A stretch of DNA of 64,000 nt, from assembly GCA_948146395.1 (NCBI GenBank), contig OX411548.1, positions 61,089,020 through 61,153,019 of the forward strand, read 5' to 3'. Positions 59,801-64,000 of the stretch are shown piece after piece (the first letter of the stretch is position 1; each line of letters begins with the position of its first letter). The DNA comes from Fragum whitleyi. Its lineage: Eukaryota > Mollusca > Bivalvia > Cardiida > Cardiidae. The notes under the pieces were generated by a model. It saw nothing but the letters and a program-made list of their open reading frames with translations. It did not search any database and was not told the DNA's origin. The position numbers and the translations under genes are program-made.

Positions 59801-62800
59801 ACTGACCCTTCAGCTGCTTATTCCATTTAAGTTTACTATCACAGTGCTCTCAATAAGCGGACGTCGACGTAATGTACGTCCAGAATTTCAGAAATAACGT
59901 CCGGAAAATCAGACCCGGACGTAAAAAAACGTCTGAGATTCAAGAAAAACGTCCTGTAATTTGACCCCGGACGTTTTACGAATTTAGCTAATAAAGTATT
60001 TAAAGTTAGTCCACACGTGCAAAAAATCGATAATCAATGCGAGCTTTATTGCTGACCGTGGCCAAACAAGTCATGTGTAACGTGCGTCGTACATAGACTG
60101 TCGCTATAACAACCAGTCTTTGATTACACAATCTTGTCGGGTTAGCGACGCGCCATTACCGCTTCTGTCATTACCTTTCTTTGTCGGATACAGATTGCGA
60201 GGGTCCTTTGATAGGCCTTTTGAATCAAACGAAATTCAAATCAGGGGAATATTCGTAAAATCAAACGTAATTTATACAGTCCTGACCGATAAAACTTGAA
60301 ATATCGCTTTCTAAAAATCTTAGATTAGATCTACGGATGAATTAGCCGAAGTGAAAAAAAACACTACCGGAAAACATTTCCCAAAGGTCAACCGACTGTC
60401 CTCGTTTATAAACGGCACGCGGGAAAATCCCAATGACGTAATTTAAGTTGTCTGCAACAATATGTCTGAACGAGAGATTTGAAATGACGAAGTTTTCTTG
60501 TCTTCTGTTATATAGATCCAATTCTGCGTAAGTTTAAATAAGTTTACATACAATTGCCAGTACATATAACTGCACACGCTAGAATGTTCGCCACCCTTGG
60601 AACGCGAGGGCGAGAAAAATAAAGCTGCATTAGATTTAATTTCCGAAATATCGTCGGATACCAAAACATTGTAACTAAAATTTGAGGAAGCCAGATTTCC
60701 TATGCCCACCGTGCAAAATACATCTCAAGACCGATTCTAAATAGAAACTCTACATTTTCTTCTATTACTTTCCACAATTTATTTAGATCTAATGAGGTTA
60801 TAAAAGATGATAGATCCAGTGCAACCAAAGTTCGTACCTACAGCTTCAAGTTAAAACTAGAAGTCTTCATACCTTGAAATCATTTTTTTTTAAAGAACTA
60901 GCCAAAATGATAGCCTTTAGTATAAAAAATTAAACTTATTTTTAACAAGAAAACGAGCATTTTCAAAGAGTGCAGGAAAAGGAAGGTGTGTATGCCGGGG
61001 AGGGGGGTAGTTAAAAAAAAAATCCTTACTTCTTAAAAAAATTCCTGAAATTTCAACATGGAATTACAAAAATTCCTGATTTTTGCCCTTATTGAGAGCA
61101 CTGCTATCATACATCCATTTGTGGAAAACAAATCGATGGTTCAGTGTGAAACAGTTGTAACTGCCTATATGTTCATAGGCAGTTACAAGTGTTTCGCGAA
61201 GAGCCATCGAAATGTTGGAAAGGATATTTCAGCAACTGGGAATAAACTCTCGAATTTTTTATCTTAAGATACTTTTTCTTCGAACAAAAATAACACATAC
61301 AATATTTAAGCTACAATTAATACCTGCCAACTGTTTAGAGACTTTCTTTGTGTGATCTAACCAAAACTGAAAGTACAAAATAAATCATGTGATCTCAGCT
61401 GTCAAAGATTTTTAGAACTTTAAAGCATGTTTGATATATAATGCAAGTCCAACAATATTTTCATCTTAAGAAAGATGAAAATATTGTTGGACTTGCATTA
61501 TATATCAAACATGCAACATGAATAATTTTCCCCAACTTTGTAAAAATCAAGAAAAATGCAAGAAGTGAAAGTGCACACTTTCTTATGGAACTTAGTATAA
61601 TATATTCTTTAACAATAGCAACGTTTTGATAAGAGACATGATTATTGATTCATACAATAATCATGTCTCTTATCAAAACGTTGCTATTGTTAAAGAATAT
61701 ATACTGAGTTCCATAAGAAAGTGTGCACTTTCAATTCTTGATTTTTACAAAGTTGGGGAAAATTATGGAGTAAATTTCAAGACCTTTTGAAATTAATAGT
61801 CAAATCAGATTTGAATAAAATATCACATGCTGCAAAAATGCAAACAGAACTTTAATTGTAGAGATTCAACCTCCTAACAACATTTTCTTTGGTAAGAGCT
61901 ATATGTTGACATTGAATTATAGAGTTTTAGAAGCCATTCCAAGCCATTCCCCAAAAAAGTTTTAATCTTTATGCAGACATGATGTGTACGTCAACGTTAG
62001 ACATTGCTACATTGTTAAGCCAGTAACTTGTTGTTGAATGGTGCTATGGCGTTCAATGATATCTCGATTTGCTTTTTAAAAGCCCTACAAAATGATGACC
62101 GTGATTTATATTGGATCATTAATGCTCTGAAACCAATTCTAATGACGTTCTAAATTGACAAGGTTCAATTTTGTTCAACGATATCACATTTATTGGCTGA
62201 CAAACCACGCTGTAGGATCATGCACAATTGTATTGAAGATGCAATTTTATGCTTAGGAAAGCCACAAAGATTCAACTGAATGCATTTTCAGACCAATCAT
62301 TTGTCTAACATGTGATGCACATGCAAAAAAATGCAAAATCAAATGTCTCATTTTAGCAGAAAATTTTTGCTCACCGCACAAAATTTGTTTTCAAAAATCA
62401 TTAGCTAATACTCATGGGGATAGTCATACCACCTTTCATGACGATAGATTGTGTAATTTCAGAGATATTCAAAATTCAAAAGTGCACACTTTCTTTTGGA
62501 ACTAAGTATAATATCTATTATGTACATAAGTGACTTTATTACGAATACTCAAGTTACCATTTCAAGGCCTCAGCAATACTATTGTAAGTAAATTACCTAT
62601 AAATACAATTTTAATATCTCCTCTACATGTATAGATCTTTAATAAGAAGTTTTCTCACCTTTTTCCCAGTTTTGTCCCTGTATGTGAGCCCAAAATAATC
62701 TGTTTCTATGACGTCTAAATGTTTTACAACCTTGTCAAATACACTCTGTCCTGTACAATTTTTCTGTAAAATAGAAAAGAAATGGAAATAAATGCATTTT

Positions 62801-64000
62801 ATTTATTAGCTATTCCCCTTGAGGAAAGAGAAATACAATGCAATTTTACAAGTACCATACCATACTTCCTCTAATAATAGCACCCTCCCTAAAAGTAGCA
62901 CCCCTACATTTTTTACTAAGAAAACCCATTTCAAATGCTTGAATTCTTGGAATTTTTTGGACCTCTTCGCTAATTTGAGATGAATTTCCTTTAAAAAATC
63001 ACTTATATGACTGTCAAGAGGAAATTCACCTCAAATTAAAGAGAAAGGGCATAAGAGACATCAATTTTGATGATTTTTAAATCAGAAAACGCATACTAAA
63101 TAAAAGCCTCCTGACTACATTATGTATAGCTCCCTGGAGGGTTTATGAGAAGAAATACCATATCTATAGCATCCAAGTCATGGTTTATAGAGACCTGTTC
63201 AAAACACAAATAAAATCAACTCTCATATAGGAAATTCCACATGACTGTCTTCTAACAGTTTATACAATATGACCTACGACCAGGGAGTGAAATGACCCAT
63301 AGTGGGATCTACAGGGTTCATTTTATATTATATGCTTGCATTATGTGCGTAATGGTAGTTACACCCTTGTATGCTTCCTGAAGTCCCTTATATTTCCTGA
63401 CCTTAACCTTAAGATGACATTGTTCAGTATTCAACTTAACAGCATCGATTTGGTTGTTTAACAGATTTTACGCCGCTTTCAGCAATCCAGCTTTTTGTCC
63501 CAGCTCCATATGCATGTATCAGATAAAATCCAATTCTGACCTAGACTTGCTTGCAAGAAAGGGTTTTATGCCACTTTCAAGTATCTTTTGATGCATAGCA
63601 GCGGCAAGAGCACCTAACAGTGGATTCCTGTTATAACTAACACCAGTACTACCATAACATTATTTCCTAGCTAAATAGGTCAACAATTATTAAACCATAG
63701 GTAGCTCCATGACCATAACCTTTGACTCGTGGCCGAAAAGGGATGGGGCACTTCCTAGGGGTAAAGGGCAAAAATTCTTAATTATAAAGATTCCTGATCA
63801 TGTTTCTTGAGATAGAGTGTTGAAACCGAAAAGGTCTACAGATGGACAGACATACAGATAGACAGACTTGGTGAAACTAGGGGGGGGGGGGGGGGGGGTG
63901 TGTAATTAATATCAAGAGTCTGACATGTTACCAAATGTACTTTGGCCATAATCTTTGCATATCACAGAGAGTCTATGTAAAGCACTTACATCTACCCCAG
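32727..64000 (-). CDS. Protein 4.1-family FERM protein with seven FF domains (5' end outside window)
   Basis: Twenty-two exons join in one frame across consistent GT-AG sites: 63990-64000, 62659-62763, 61324-61366, 58247-58367, 57058-57234, 56504-56591, 55508-55660, 54766-54863, 54196-54392, 52328-52488, 51496-51657, 50815-50991, 47865-48026, 47055-47216, 46387-46545, 45305-45466, 44671-44832, 43922-44017, 43057-43221, 36561-36764, 33306-33398, 32727-32822. They give about 983 residues. Counting from the edge, FERM is 1-265, the FERM-adjacent region 266-330, a charged linker 331-384, FF1-FF7 385-766, a proline/lysine linker 767-853, and the 4.1 C-terminal domain 854-983. Proteins 4.1 link membrane proteins to the spectrin-actin skeleton and, in invertebrates (coracle), to septate junctions; this is family knowledge. 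FF domains usually bind phosphorylated or acidic partners in TCERG1, PRPF40 and p190RhoGAP. Extra, unrecognised exons may lie in the large 36764-43057 intron. Confidence 0.9.
33306..33398 (-). CDS. 4.1 gene exon: C-terminal domain, part 2
   Basis: Thirty-one codons: [20 protein letters not shown] then [15 protein letters not shown]-x-E-x-x-V and D-x-D-H-D are the most conserved parts of the 4.1 CTD. Confidence 0.95.
34197..34272. repeat. Foldback hairpin family, copy 4
   Basis: CAAGGGGACTGTACAAGACT, ATTGTAAGT pairs with CACTGACAATAGTCTTTTCT, TACCCCTTG. It is the same variant subclass as 26838-26932 but the loop is degraded. Confidence 0.75.
34377..34623. mobile_element. MITE with AACCCTTGTCATGCTGAA termini, copy 2
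   Basis: AACCCTCGTCATGCTGAACC at the left and TTCAGCATGACAAGGGTT at the right. The centre hairpin pairs AAGATCAGCCTGCACA with TGCAGTCCGATCTT. Confidence 0.9.
34860..35030 (-). mobile_element. SINE copy, 5' head included
   Basis: On the minus strand it reads a head with GGGTTCGATCCCGAAC, then ACCAATGGGTTGATAATCGT and ACTGGTGTGAGAATAAC. Confidence 0.75.
35060..35395. mobile_element. Inverted-repeat element, ATACCATATTTC family
   Basis: CATACCATATTTCCACCAAT with AATAGTAGTACCCC at the left, and CTCCTGGGAGTGTTTATTAA, GAGAAATATGGTA at the right. A second copy is at 62855-63165. Confidence 0.75.
36377..36536. mobile_element. MITE, AAGGTAGTGGACC family, copy 3
   Basis: TTAAGGTAGTGGACTTATAA at the left and ATTACGGCCCACTACC at the right. 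It ends 25 bases below the CTD exon at 36561. Confidence 0.85.
36561..36764 (-). CDS. 4.1 gene exon: C-terminal domain, part 1
   Basis: Sixty-eight codons, phase 0/0: [20 protein letters not shown] then [20 protein letters not shown] and [20 protein letters not shown]. The V-E-T-K-T-x-x-x-TYE and later T-T-T motifs match the 4.1 CTD. Confidence 0.93.
37141..37454 (-). mobile_element. ATGCCCCCGTATCGAGAG element, copy 2
   Basis: ACAAGATGTGTTTGTGAAAC at the left, a GACAGACGGACGG microsatellite at 37355-37422, and CTCTCGATACGGGGGCATAA at the right. Confidence 0.9.
37857..37985. repeat. Imperfect palindrome, TTGCAAACGTTT family
   Basis: CGCAGGATTGTCCTGAATTC, AACGTTCGCAAAACATTT faces AAACGTTTGCAAATGC, TTCTGAACTTCAGG. 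Related to 15540-15668. Confidence 0.6.
38161..38270. repeat. Palindrome, TTTGCACCGTTTTG family, copy 3
   Basis: GCATTCAGGATGACAAAACG, GAGCAAACATTT pairs with AAATGTTTACTTCGCTTTGT, TGTCCTGAACGC. Confidence 0.75.
39319..39331. repeat. Poly(C) run
   Basis: About twelve consecutive C. Confidence 0.9.
39990..40055. repeat. Short palindrome, TGTTGTAGGTACTCATTG family
   Basis: TATGTTGTTGGTACTCATTT faces AGAGTACCCACAAAC. Confidence 0.7.
40512..40585. repeat. Foldback hairpin family, copy 5
   Basis: ATGGCTCAGCAAGAAACAGT, TGCAACTGCCTATA pairs with TATAGGTAGTTGCAACTGTT, TTGCACTGAATCAT. TTGCAAC/GTTGCAA replaces TTGTAAC/GTTACAA on both arms. Confidence 0.9.
40867..40946. repeat. Foldback hairpin family, copy 6
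   Basis: CGATGGCTCAGTGCAAAACA, GTTGCAAATGCCTATA faces ATACAGGCAGTTATAACTAT, TATGTGCTGAGCCAT. Confidence 0.85.
41030..41145. mobile_element. Tail of the ACATGGTGAAACCAATATAC element
   Basis: CAGACAGATGAGTGGACAGA, CATGGTGAAACCAAAATACC, CTCCTCTACTTTG matches 50085-50165. Confidence 0.75.
42400..42680. mobile_element. Inverted-repeat element, CAGGGTTTTAGAATG family, copy 2
   Basis: GCAGGGTTTTAGAATGCCAT at the left and CGTCCCTGAAAACCCTGATG at the right. The centre hairpin is GAATTGAAGACTGTTTAAA / CAGTCTTCAATTTTTTCC. Confidence 0.85.
42785..43036 (-). mobile_element. SINE copy with tRNA head, next to a splice donor
   Basis: On the minus strand it starts GCCACCGTCATAGCAAAGTT, GGTAGCGTGTCGGATTGTCA, then GTGGGTTTGAACCCC, then the body ACTGGTGTGAGAAATACCAG. 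The head is about 20 bases downstream of the donor of the exon 43057-43221 and in the same orientation as the gene. Confidence 0.85.
43057..43221 (-). CDS. 4.1 gene exon: proline/lysine-rich linker
   Basis: Fifty-five codons, phase 0/0, with [20 protein letters not shown] then [13 protein letters not shown] and a serine-rich end. [10 protein letters not shown] could be an SH3-type ligand (inference). A SINE starts about 20 bases after its donor. Confidence 0.88.
43251..43318. repeat. Foldback hairpin family, copy 7
   Basis: GCTCAGCATTCAACAGTTGT, AACTGTTTATA faces TATAGGCAGTTTCAACTATT, AAGCACTGAGC. It lies 30 bases upstream of the acceptor for the exon 43057-43221, so it overlaps the likely branch-point region. 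Confidence 0.85.
43391..43631. mobile_element. MITE with AACCCTTGTCATGCTGAA termini, copy 3
   Basis: TTCTTGTCAAGCTGAACCCG at the left and CAAGCATGACAAGGGTTAAG at the right, with centre AAGATCAGTCTGCACAATAG, TTCAGTCTGATCTTAG. Confidence 0.85.
43922..44017 (-). CDS. 4.1 gene exon: linker after the FF array
   Basis: Thirty-two codons, phase 0/0: [20 protein letters not shown] then [12 protein letters not shown]. No domain recognised. Confidence 0.85.
44671..44832 (-). CDS. 4.1 gene exon: FF domain 7
   Basis: Fifty-four codons, phase 0/0: [20 protein letters not shown] then [20 protein letters not shown] and [12 protein letters not shown]. Last of the array. Confidence 0.92.
45020..45187. mobile_element. 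MITE, AAGGTAGTGGACC family, copy 4
   Basis: The centre GGTTTCCTAATGAAAGTCAT, TAGGAAACC is a hairpin; the right end is ACAGGTCCACTACCTTAATA. Confidence 0.8.
45305..45466 (-). CDS. 4.1 gene exon: FF domain 6
   Basis: Fifty-four codons, phase 0/0: [20 protein letters not shown] then [20 protein letters not shown] and [12 protein letters not shown]. Tyrosine replaces the central tryptophan. Confidence 0.92.
45664..45810 (-). mobile_element. SINE body fragment
   Basis: TGGAGCACCTAACAATGGAT, TCCTGGTATTTCTCACACCA matches the SINE body; the tRNA head is missing. Confidence 0.75.
46036..46097. repeat. Short palindrome, TGTTGTAGGTACTCATTG family
   Basis: TATGTTGTTGGTACTCAATG faces CAAATGAGTAACCACAACT. 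Confidence 0.7.
46111..46268 (-). mobile_element. ATGCCCCCGTATCGAGAG element, internally deleted copy
   Basis: Both ends are kept (AAGATGTGTTTGTGAAACAC and CTCTCGATACGGGGGCATAA), but the middle with the AGGTCA repeats is missing. A GACA run is at 46200-46220. Confidence 0.85.
46387..46545 (-). CDS. 4.1 gene exon: FF domain 5
   Basis: Fifty-three codons, phase 0/0: [20 protein letters not shown] then [20 protein letters not shown] and WFDEFIENL. This is the most canonical FF domain, with the S-R-W-x-x-V and DDPRY signature as in TCERG1/PRPF40 FF domains. Confidence 0.95.
46760..46922. mobile_element. MITE, AAGGTAGTGGACC family, copy 5
   Basis: TTAAGGTAGTTGACCCATAA at the left, centre GATTCCTAATGATTTCATTA, GGAAACCTTGG, right ATTACCAGTCCACTACCTTA. 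Confidence 0.9.
47055..47216 (-). CDS. 4.1 gene exon: FF domain 4
   Basis: Fifty-four codons, phase 0/0, from [20 protein letters not shown] to [12 protein letters not shown]. Close relative of FF1. Confidence 0.92.
47865..48026 (-). CDS. 4.1 gene exon: FF domain 3
   Basis: Fifty-four codons, phase 0/0, from [20 protein letters not shown] to [12 protein letters not shown]. It has the same leucine-for-tryptophan change as FF2, marking a shared origin. The 2.8 kb intron before it holds repeats and no further FF exon that I could see. Confidence 0.92.
48027..49470. other. Intron part without recognised features
   Basis: AT-rich intron sequence between FF2 and FF3 exons. I looked for another FF exon and saw none. 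Confidence 0.5.
49476..49545. repeat. Foldback hairpin family, copy 8
   Basis: AGCTCAGTGCAAAAACAGGT, GTTACTGCCTATA pairs with TATAGGCAGTAACACCACTG, TTTTGTGCTGAGCC. GGTGTTACTG/CAGTAACACC is a matched change against the common GTTGTAACTG/CAGTTACAAC. There is almost no loop. Confidence 0.92.
49625..50176 (+). mobile_element. Dispersed element with internal 120-bp units, ACATGGTGAAACC tail
   Basis: Three degenerate units carry TGACCTTGACCTTTGACCTA, AATAGGGCACTTCCTTGG and AGGTCACTTGGTTCTTGAG. After them come a GACGGACGGAT microsatellite (50088-50118) and the tail ACATGGTGAAACCAATATAC, CCCCCTCTACTTTG. Relatives are at 41030-41145 and 63700-63905. Confidence 0.8.
50815..50991 (-). CDS. 4.1 gene exon: FF domain 2
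   Basis: Fifty-nine codons, phase 0/0. [21 protein letters not shown] and [12 protein letters not shown] are present; the usual tryptophan is replaced by leucine. Five extra residues (A-Y-N-E-Q) follow because the donor is shifted. Closest to FF3 (40 of 54 identical). Confidence 0.92.
51496..51657 (-). CDS. 4.1 gene exon: FF domain 1
   Basis: Fifty-four codons, phase 0/0. The FF pattern is F-M-R-L-L at the start, a central W-P-E-A-R, D-P-R-F, and R-E-E-W-F-N-E-Y-I at the end. It is closest to FF4 (45 of 54 residues identical by eye). Confidence 0.92.
52328..52488 (-). CDS. 4.1 gene exon: charged linker before the FF array
   Basis: Reads [20 protein letters not shown] then [20 protein letters not shown] and [14 protein letters not shown]. 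It is polar with no recognised domain and likely disordered. It ends in phase 0, joining straight to FF1. Confidence 0.85.
53313..53586 (-). mobile_element. ATGCCCCCGTATCGAGAG element, copy 4
   Basis: AACAAGATGTGTTTGTGAAA at the left and CCCCGATCTCTCGATACTAG at the right, with a short GACAGACGG run. Confidence 0.9.
53640..54170. repeat. Degenerate cluster of ACTATTGCAATAGT words
   Basis: Self-complementary words such as CTATTGCAATACTATCACAA and TATTGTGATAGT recur several times in both orientations over about 500 bases. No element ends were found. Confidence 0.5.
54196..54392 (-). CDS. 4.1 gene exon: FERM-adjacent (FA) region
   Basis: Reads [20 protein letters not shown] then [20 protein letters not shown] and SLNMG. 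The F-RYSGRT-AQ motif defines the FA region. R-T-A-E-R-K-S-L contains basophilic kinase-like sites; in 4.1 proteins FA phosphorylation regulates FERM (family knowledge). The donor is taken as GGAA|GTAAG. Confidence 0.95.
54490..54665 (-). mobile_element. SINE copy
   Basis: GGAGAACCTAACAATGGATT, CCTGGTATTTCTTTCACCAG matches the SINE body in the minus orientation; the head is degraded. Confidence 0.75.
54766..54863 (-). CDS. 4.1 gene exon: FERM F3 end
   Basis: Reads [20 protein letters not shown] then [13 protein letters not shown], the conserved last helix of FERM. Confidence 0.97.
55508..55660 (-). CDS. 4.1 gene exon: FERM F3 (C) lobe
   Basis: Fifty-one codons, phase 0 at both ends: [20 protein letters not shown] then [20 protein letters not shown] and PGE. 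It is near-canonical 4.1 F3 sequence. Confidence 0.97.
55815..55875. repeat. Foldback hairpin family, degraded copy 9
   Basis: TGTACAAAACTACCGTTTTC, ATAGGTACTTATAGTAGTTT; only partial pairing is left. Confidence 0.5.
56168..56246. repeat. Foldback hairpin family, copy 10
   Basis: ATCGATGGCTCAGCGTAAAT, CAGTTGTTACTGCC faces GGCAATAAAAACTGTTTCGC, ACTGAGC. Confidence 0.8.
56504..56591 (-). CDS. 4.1 gene exon: FERM F2 end
   Basis: Reads [20 protein letters not shown] then YGVDMHDTK. The E-x-x-FL-x-x-AKKL-x-x-YGVD motif is the conserved end of F2. Confidence 0.95.
57058..57234 (-). CDS. 4.1 gene exon: FERM F2 lobe
   Basis: Reads [20 protein letters not shown] then [20 protein letters not shown] and [17 protein letters not shown]. 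The ALLGSY-Q-ELGD core is intact. Confidence 0.95.
57408..57485. repeat. Foldback hairpin family, copy 11
   Basis: CGATGGCTTACGCGAAACAG, TTGTAACTGCCTATA pairs with TATAGGTAGTTACAACTGTT, TCGCGCTGAGCTATC. Both arms carry CGCGAAACAG/CTGTTTCGCG. Confidence 0.92.
57722..57903. mobile_element. MITE with AACCCTTGTCATGCTGAA termini, copy 4
   Basis: ACCCTTGTCATGCTGAATAA at the left and CCAGCATGACAAGGGTTAAA at the right; shorter than the other copies and without the central hairpin. Confidence 0.85.
58118..58195. repeat. Foldback hairpin family, copy 12
   Basis: CATGGCTCAGTGTGAAACAG, TTGTAACTGCCTATA pairs with TATAGGCAGTTGCAACTGTT, TTGCACGGAGCCAT. It lies about 50 bases below the exon 58247-58367 donor. 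Confidence 0.92.
58247..58367 (-). CDS. 4.1 gene exon: FERM start of F2
   Basis: Reads [20 protein letters not shown] then [26 protein letters not shown] and the EDITRY-LCLQLR block are hallmarks of 4.1-type FERM domains. Phase 1 to phase 2. Confidence 0.95.
58479..58557. repeat. Foldback hairpin family, copy 13
   Basis: ATCGATGGCTTAGCACGAAA, CAGTTGTAACTCCCTATA pairs with TATAGGGAGTTACAACTAAT, TCACGCTTAACCATCGA. CTCCCTATA/TATAGGGAG and GCTTAG/GCTTAA are matched departures from the common copies. Confidence 0.92.
58565..58785 (-). mobile_element. SINE copy
   Basis: GGGGTTTACGCCGTTTTTCA tail, then GGAGCACTGAACAATGGATT, CCTGGTATTTCTCGCACCAG, then TACGATTATCAACCCATTTG. The tRNA head is degraded. 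Confidence 0.8.
59390..59490. mobile_element. Fragment of the CAGGGTTTTAGAATG family
   Basis: CTTCAGAAAAGAATTGAGGA, CTGTTTTCATTTTTTTATTC, TGAAGTTGATCCC resembles the family centre. Confidence 0.6.
59842..61103. mobile_element. 1.26-kb non-autonomous element with CAGTGCTCTCAATAAG ends
   Basis: CAGTGCTCTCAATAAG at the left is the exact inverse of CTTATTGAGAGCACTG at the right. CTATCA lies just outside both ends, fitting a short target duplication. The CAGTG start resembles hAT-type ends. Just inside the left end, ACGTCCGG/CCGGACGT-type words recur (59860-59970). GC content and CG frequency are higher than in the flanks. No transposase is seen. Confidence 0.75.
61134..61211. repeat. Foldback hairpin family, copy 14
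   Basis: CGATGGTTCAGTGTGAAACA, GTTGTAACTGCCTATA pairs with CATAGGCAGTTACAAGTGTT, TCGCGAAGAGCCATCG. Confidence 0.92.
61324..61366 (-). CDS. 4.1 gene exon: FERM F1/F2 join
   Basis: Reads [15 protein letters not shown], matching the family's TWLD...K.VKKQ.R segment. It ends in phase 1 at a GTATTAAT donor. Forty-three bases is very short. Confidence 0.9.
61425..61514. repeat. Perfect palindrome, 43-bp arms
   Basis: GCATGTTTGATATATAATGC at the left is mirrored as GCATTATATATCAAACATGC at the right, and AATATTTTCATCTT as AAGATGAAAATATT, around a loop of about four bases. I saw no mismatch. Confidence 0.95.
61522..61765. repeat. Long near-perfect palindrome, arms about 110 bp
   Basis: ATAATTTTCCCCAACTTTGT at the left is mirrored by ACAAAGTTGGGGAAAATTAT at the right. 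TGAAAGTGCACACTTTCTTA and AACGTTTTGATAAGAGACAT in the left arm are mirrored with only a few changes. The loop is about seven bases (near 61648-61654). The left arm has about 11 extra bases (near 61553-61564). Confidence 0.93.
62481..62514. repeat. Third copy of the palindrome-arm end
   Basis: AAAGTGCACACTTTCTTTTG, GAACTAAGTATAATAT repeats 61570-61605 in the same orientation, about 0.9 kb to the right. Confidence 0.8.
62659..62763 (-). CDS. 4.1 gene exon: FERM F1 lobe
   Basis: Thirty-five codons, phase 0 at both ends, reading [19 protein letters not shown] then [16 protein letters not shown]. The DYFGL motif is typical of FERM F1. Acceptor TTTTACAG, donor GTGAG. Confidence 0.92.
62855..63165. 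mobile_element. Inverted-repeat element, ATACCATATTTC family, copy 2
   Basis: CATACCATACTTCCTCTAAT, AATAGCACCCTCCC at the left and CCCTGGAGGGTTTATGAGAA, GAAATACCATAT at the right. Internally GGAAATTCACCTCAAATTAA occurs as the inverse of TTAATTTGAGATGAATTTCC-like sequence. Confidence 0.8.
63565..63700 (-). mobile_element. SINE body fragment
   Basis: GCAAGAGCACCTAACAGTGG, ATTCCTGTTATAACTAACAC matches the SINE body. Confidence 0.65.
63700..63905 (+). mobile_element. Fragment of the ACATGGTGAAACC element with poly(G) end
   Basis: CCTTTGACTCGTGGCC, GGGGCACTTCCTAGGG and ACCGAAAAGGTCTACAGATG, then GACTTGGTGAAAC, ending in about nineteen consecutive G at 63880-63898. The G run may be miscounted. 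Confidence 0.65.
63990..64000 (-). CDS. 4.1 gene exon, 3' part only (FERM F1)
   Basis: Eleven bases ending G-V-D before donor GTAAGT. Family members have a similar VDKKAKGQ join at this point, which agrees with the next exon starting K-N-C-T-G-Q. Confidence 0.7.

Noticed and set aside
8701..61211. Repeated hairpins as a CRISPR array
   Set aside because: Copies are thousands of bases apart, each a complete palindrome, in an intron-bearing genome. There is no regular spacer pattern.

Overview
The window looks like nuclear DNA of an invertebrate animal, most likely a bivalve mollusc. It is AT-rich, its genes are split by introns with GT-AG borders, and dispersed repeats fill most of the space: a tRNA-headed SINE, many small inverted-repeat elements, and elements carrying internal minisatellites or GACA/GACG-type microsatellites. 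The species is an inference from repeat style and protein similarity and was not tested.

The main gene is on the minus strand and occupies 64000 down to 32727. Twenty-two consecutive exons join in frame from the window edge to a stop codon and encode about 983 residues of a protein 4.1 (band 4.1/coracle) family member. The order is FERM domain (start cut off by the window edge), FERM-adjacent region, acidic linker, seven consecutive FF domains with one exon each, a basic/proline-rich linker, and the protein 4.1 C-terminal domain. An FF array inside a protein 4.1 is not an arrangement I recognise and is the strongest candidate for something undescribed. In vertebrate 4.1 proteins the spectrin-actin binding region lies in this interval.

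Convergent to that gene, 29778-31806 on the plus strand encodes an apparently intact two-exon pogo/Tigger-type transposase with a C-terminal PHD-like zinc finger. The flanks (about 29629-32228) carry inverted GTATCGATCTA motifs. The nearest minus-strand AATAAA signals below the 4.1 stop lie inside this element.

The left half has fewer genes. At 7580-7768 (+) there is a terminal exon with a UIM-like tail. At 14831-15490 (-) there is a Tctex1-type dynein light chain with a histidine-rich N-terminus. The stretches 1-7.5 kb, 8-14 kb and 15.5-29.6 kb are almost entirely repeats or unassigned sequence.

Repeat layout: 1-1546 is a 145-bp tandem array inside a dispersed element, with a short complete copy at about 5985-6477. 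A second minisatellite (about 35 bp units, 3470-5365) is split by a SINE with a 15-bp target duplication and by a second element. Fourteen copies of a roughly 70-bp foldback element, whose two arms change together from copy to copy, are scattered from 8.7 to 61.2 kb, most of them in 4.1 introns. Several further palindrome and MITE families, and one pair of very long near-perfect palindromes (61425-61765), make inverted-repeat DNA the dominant theme outside the genes.
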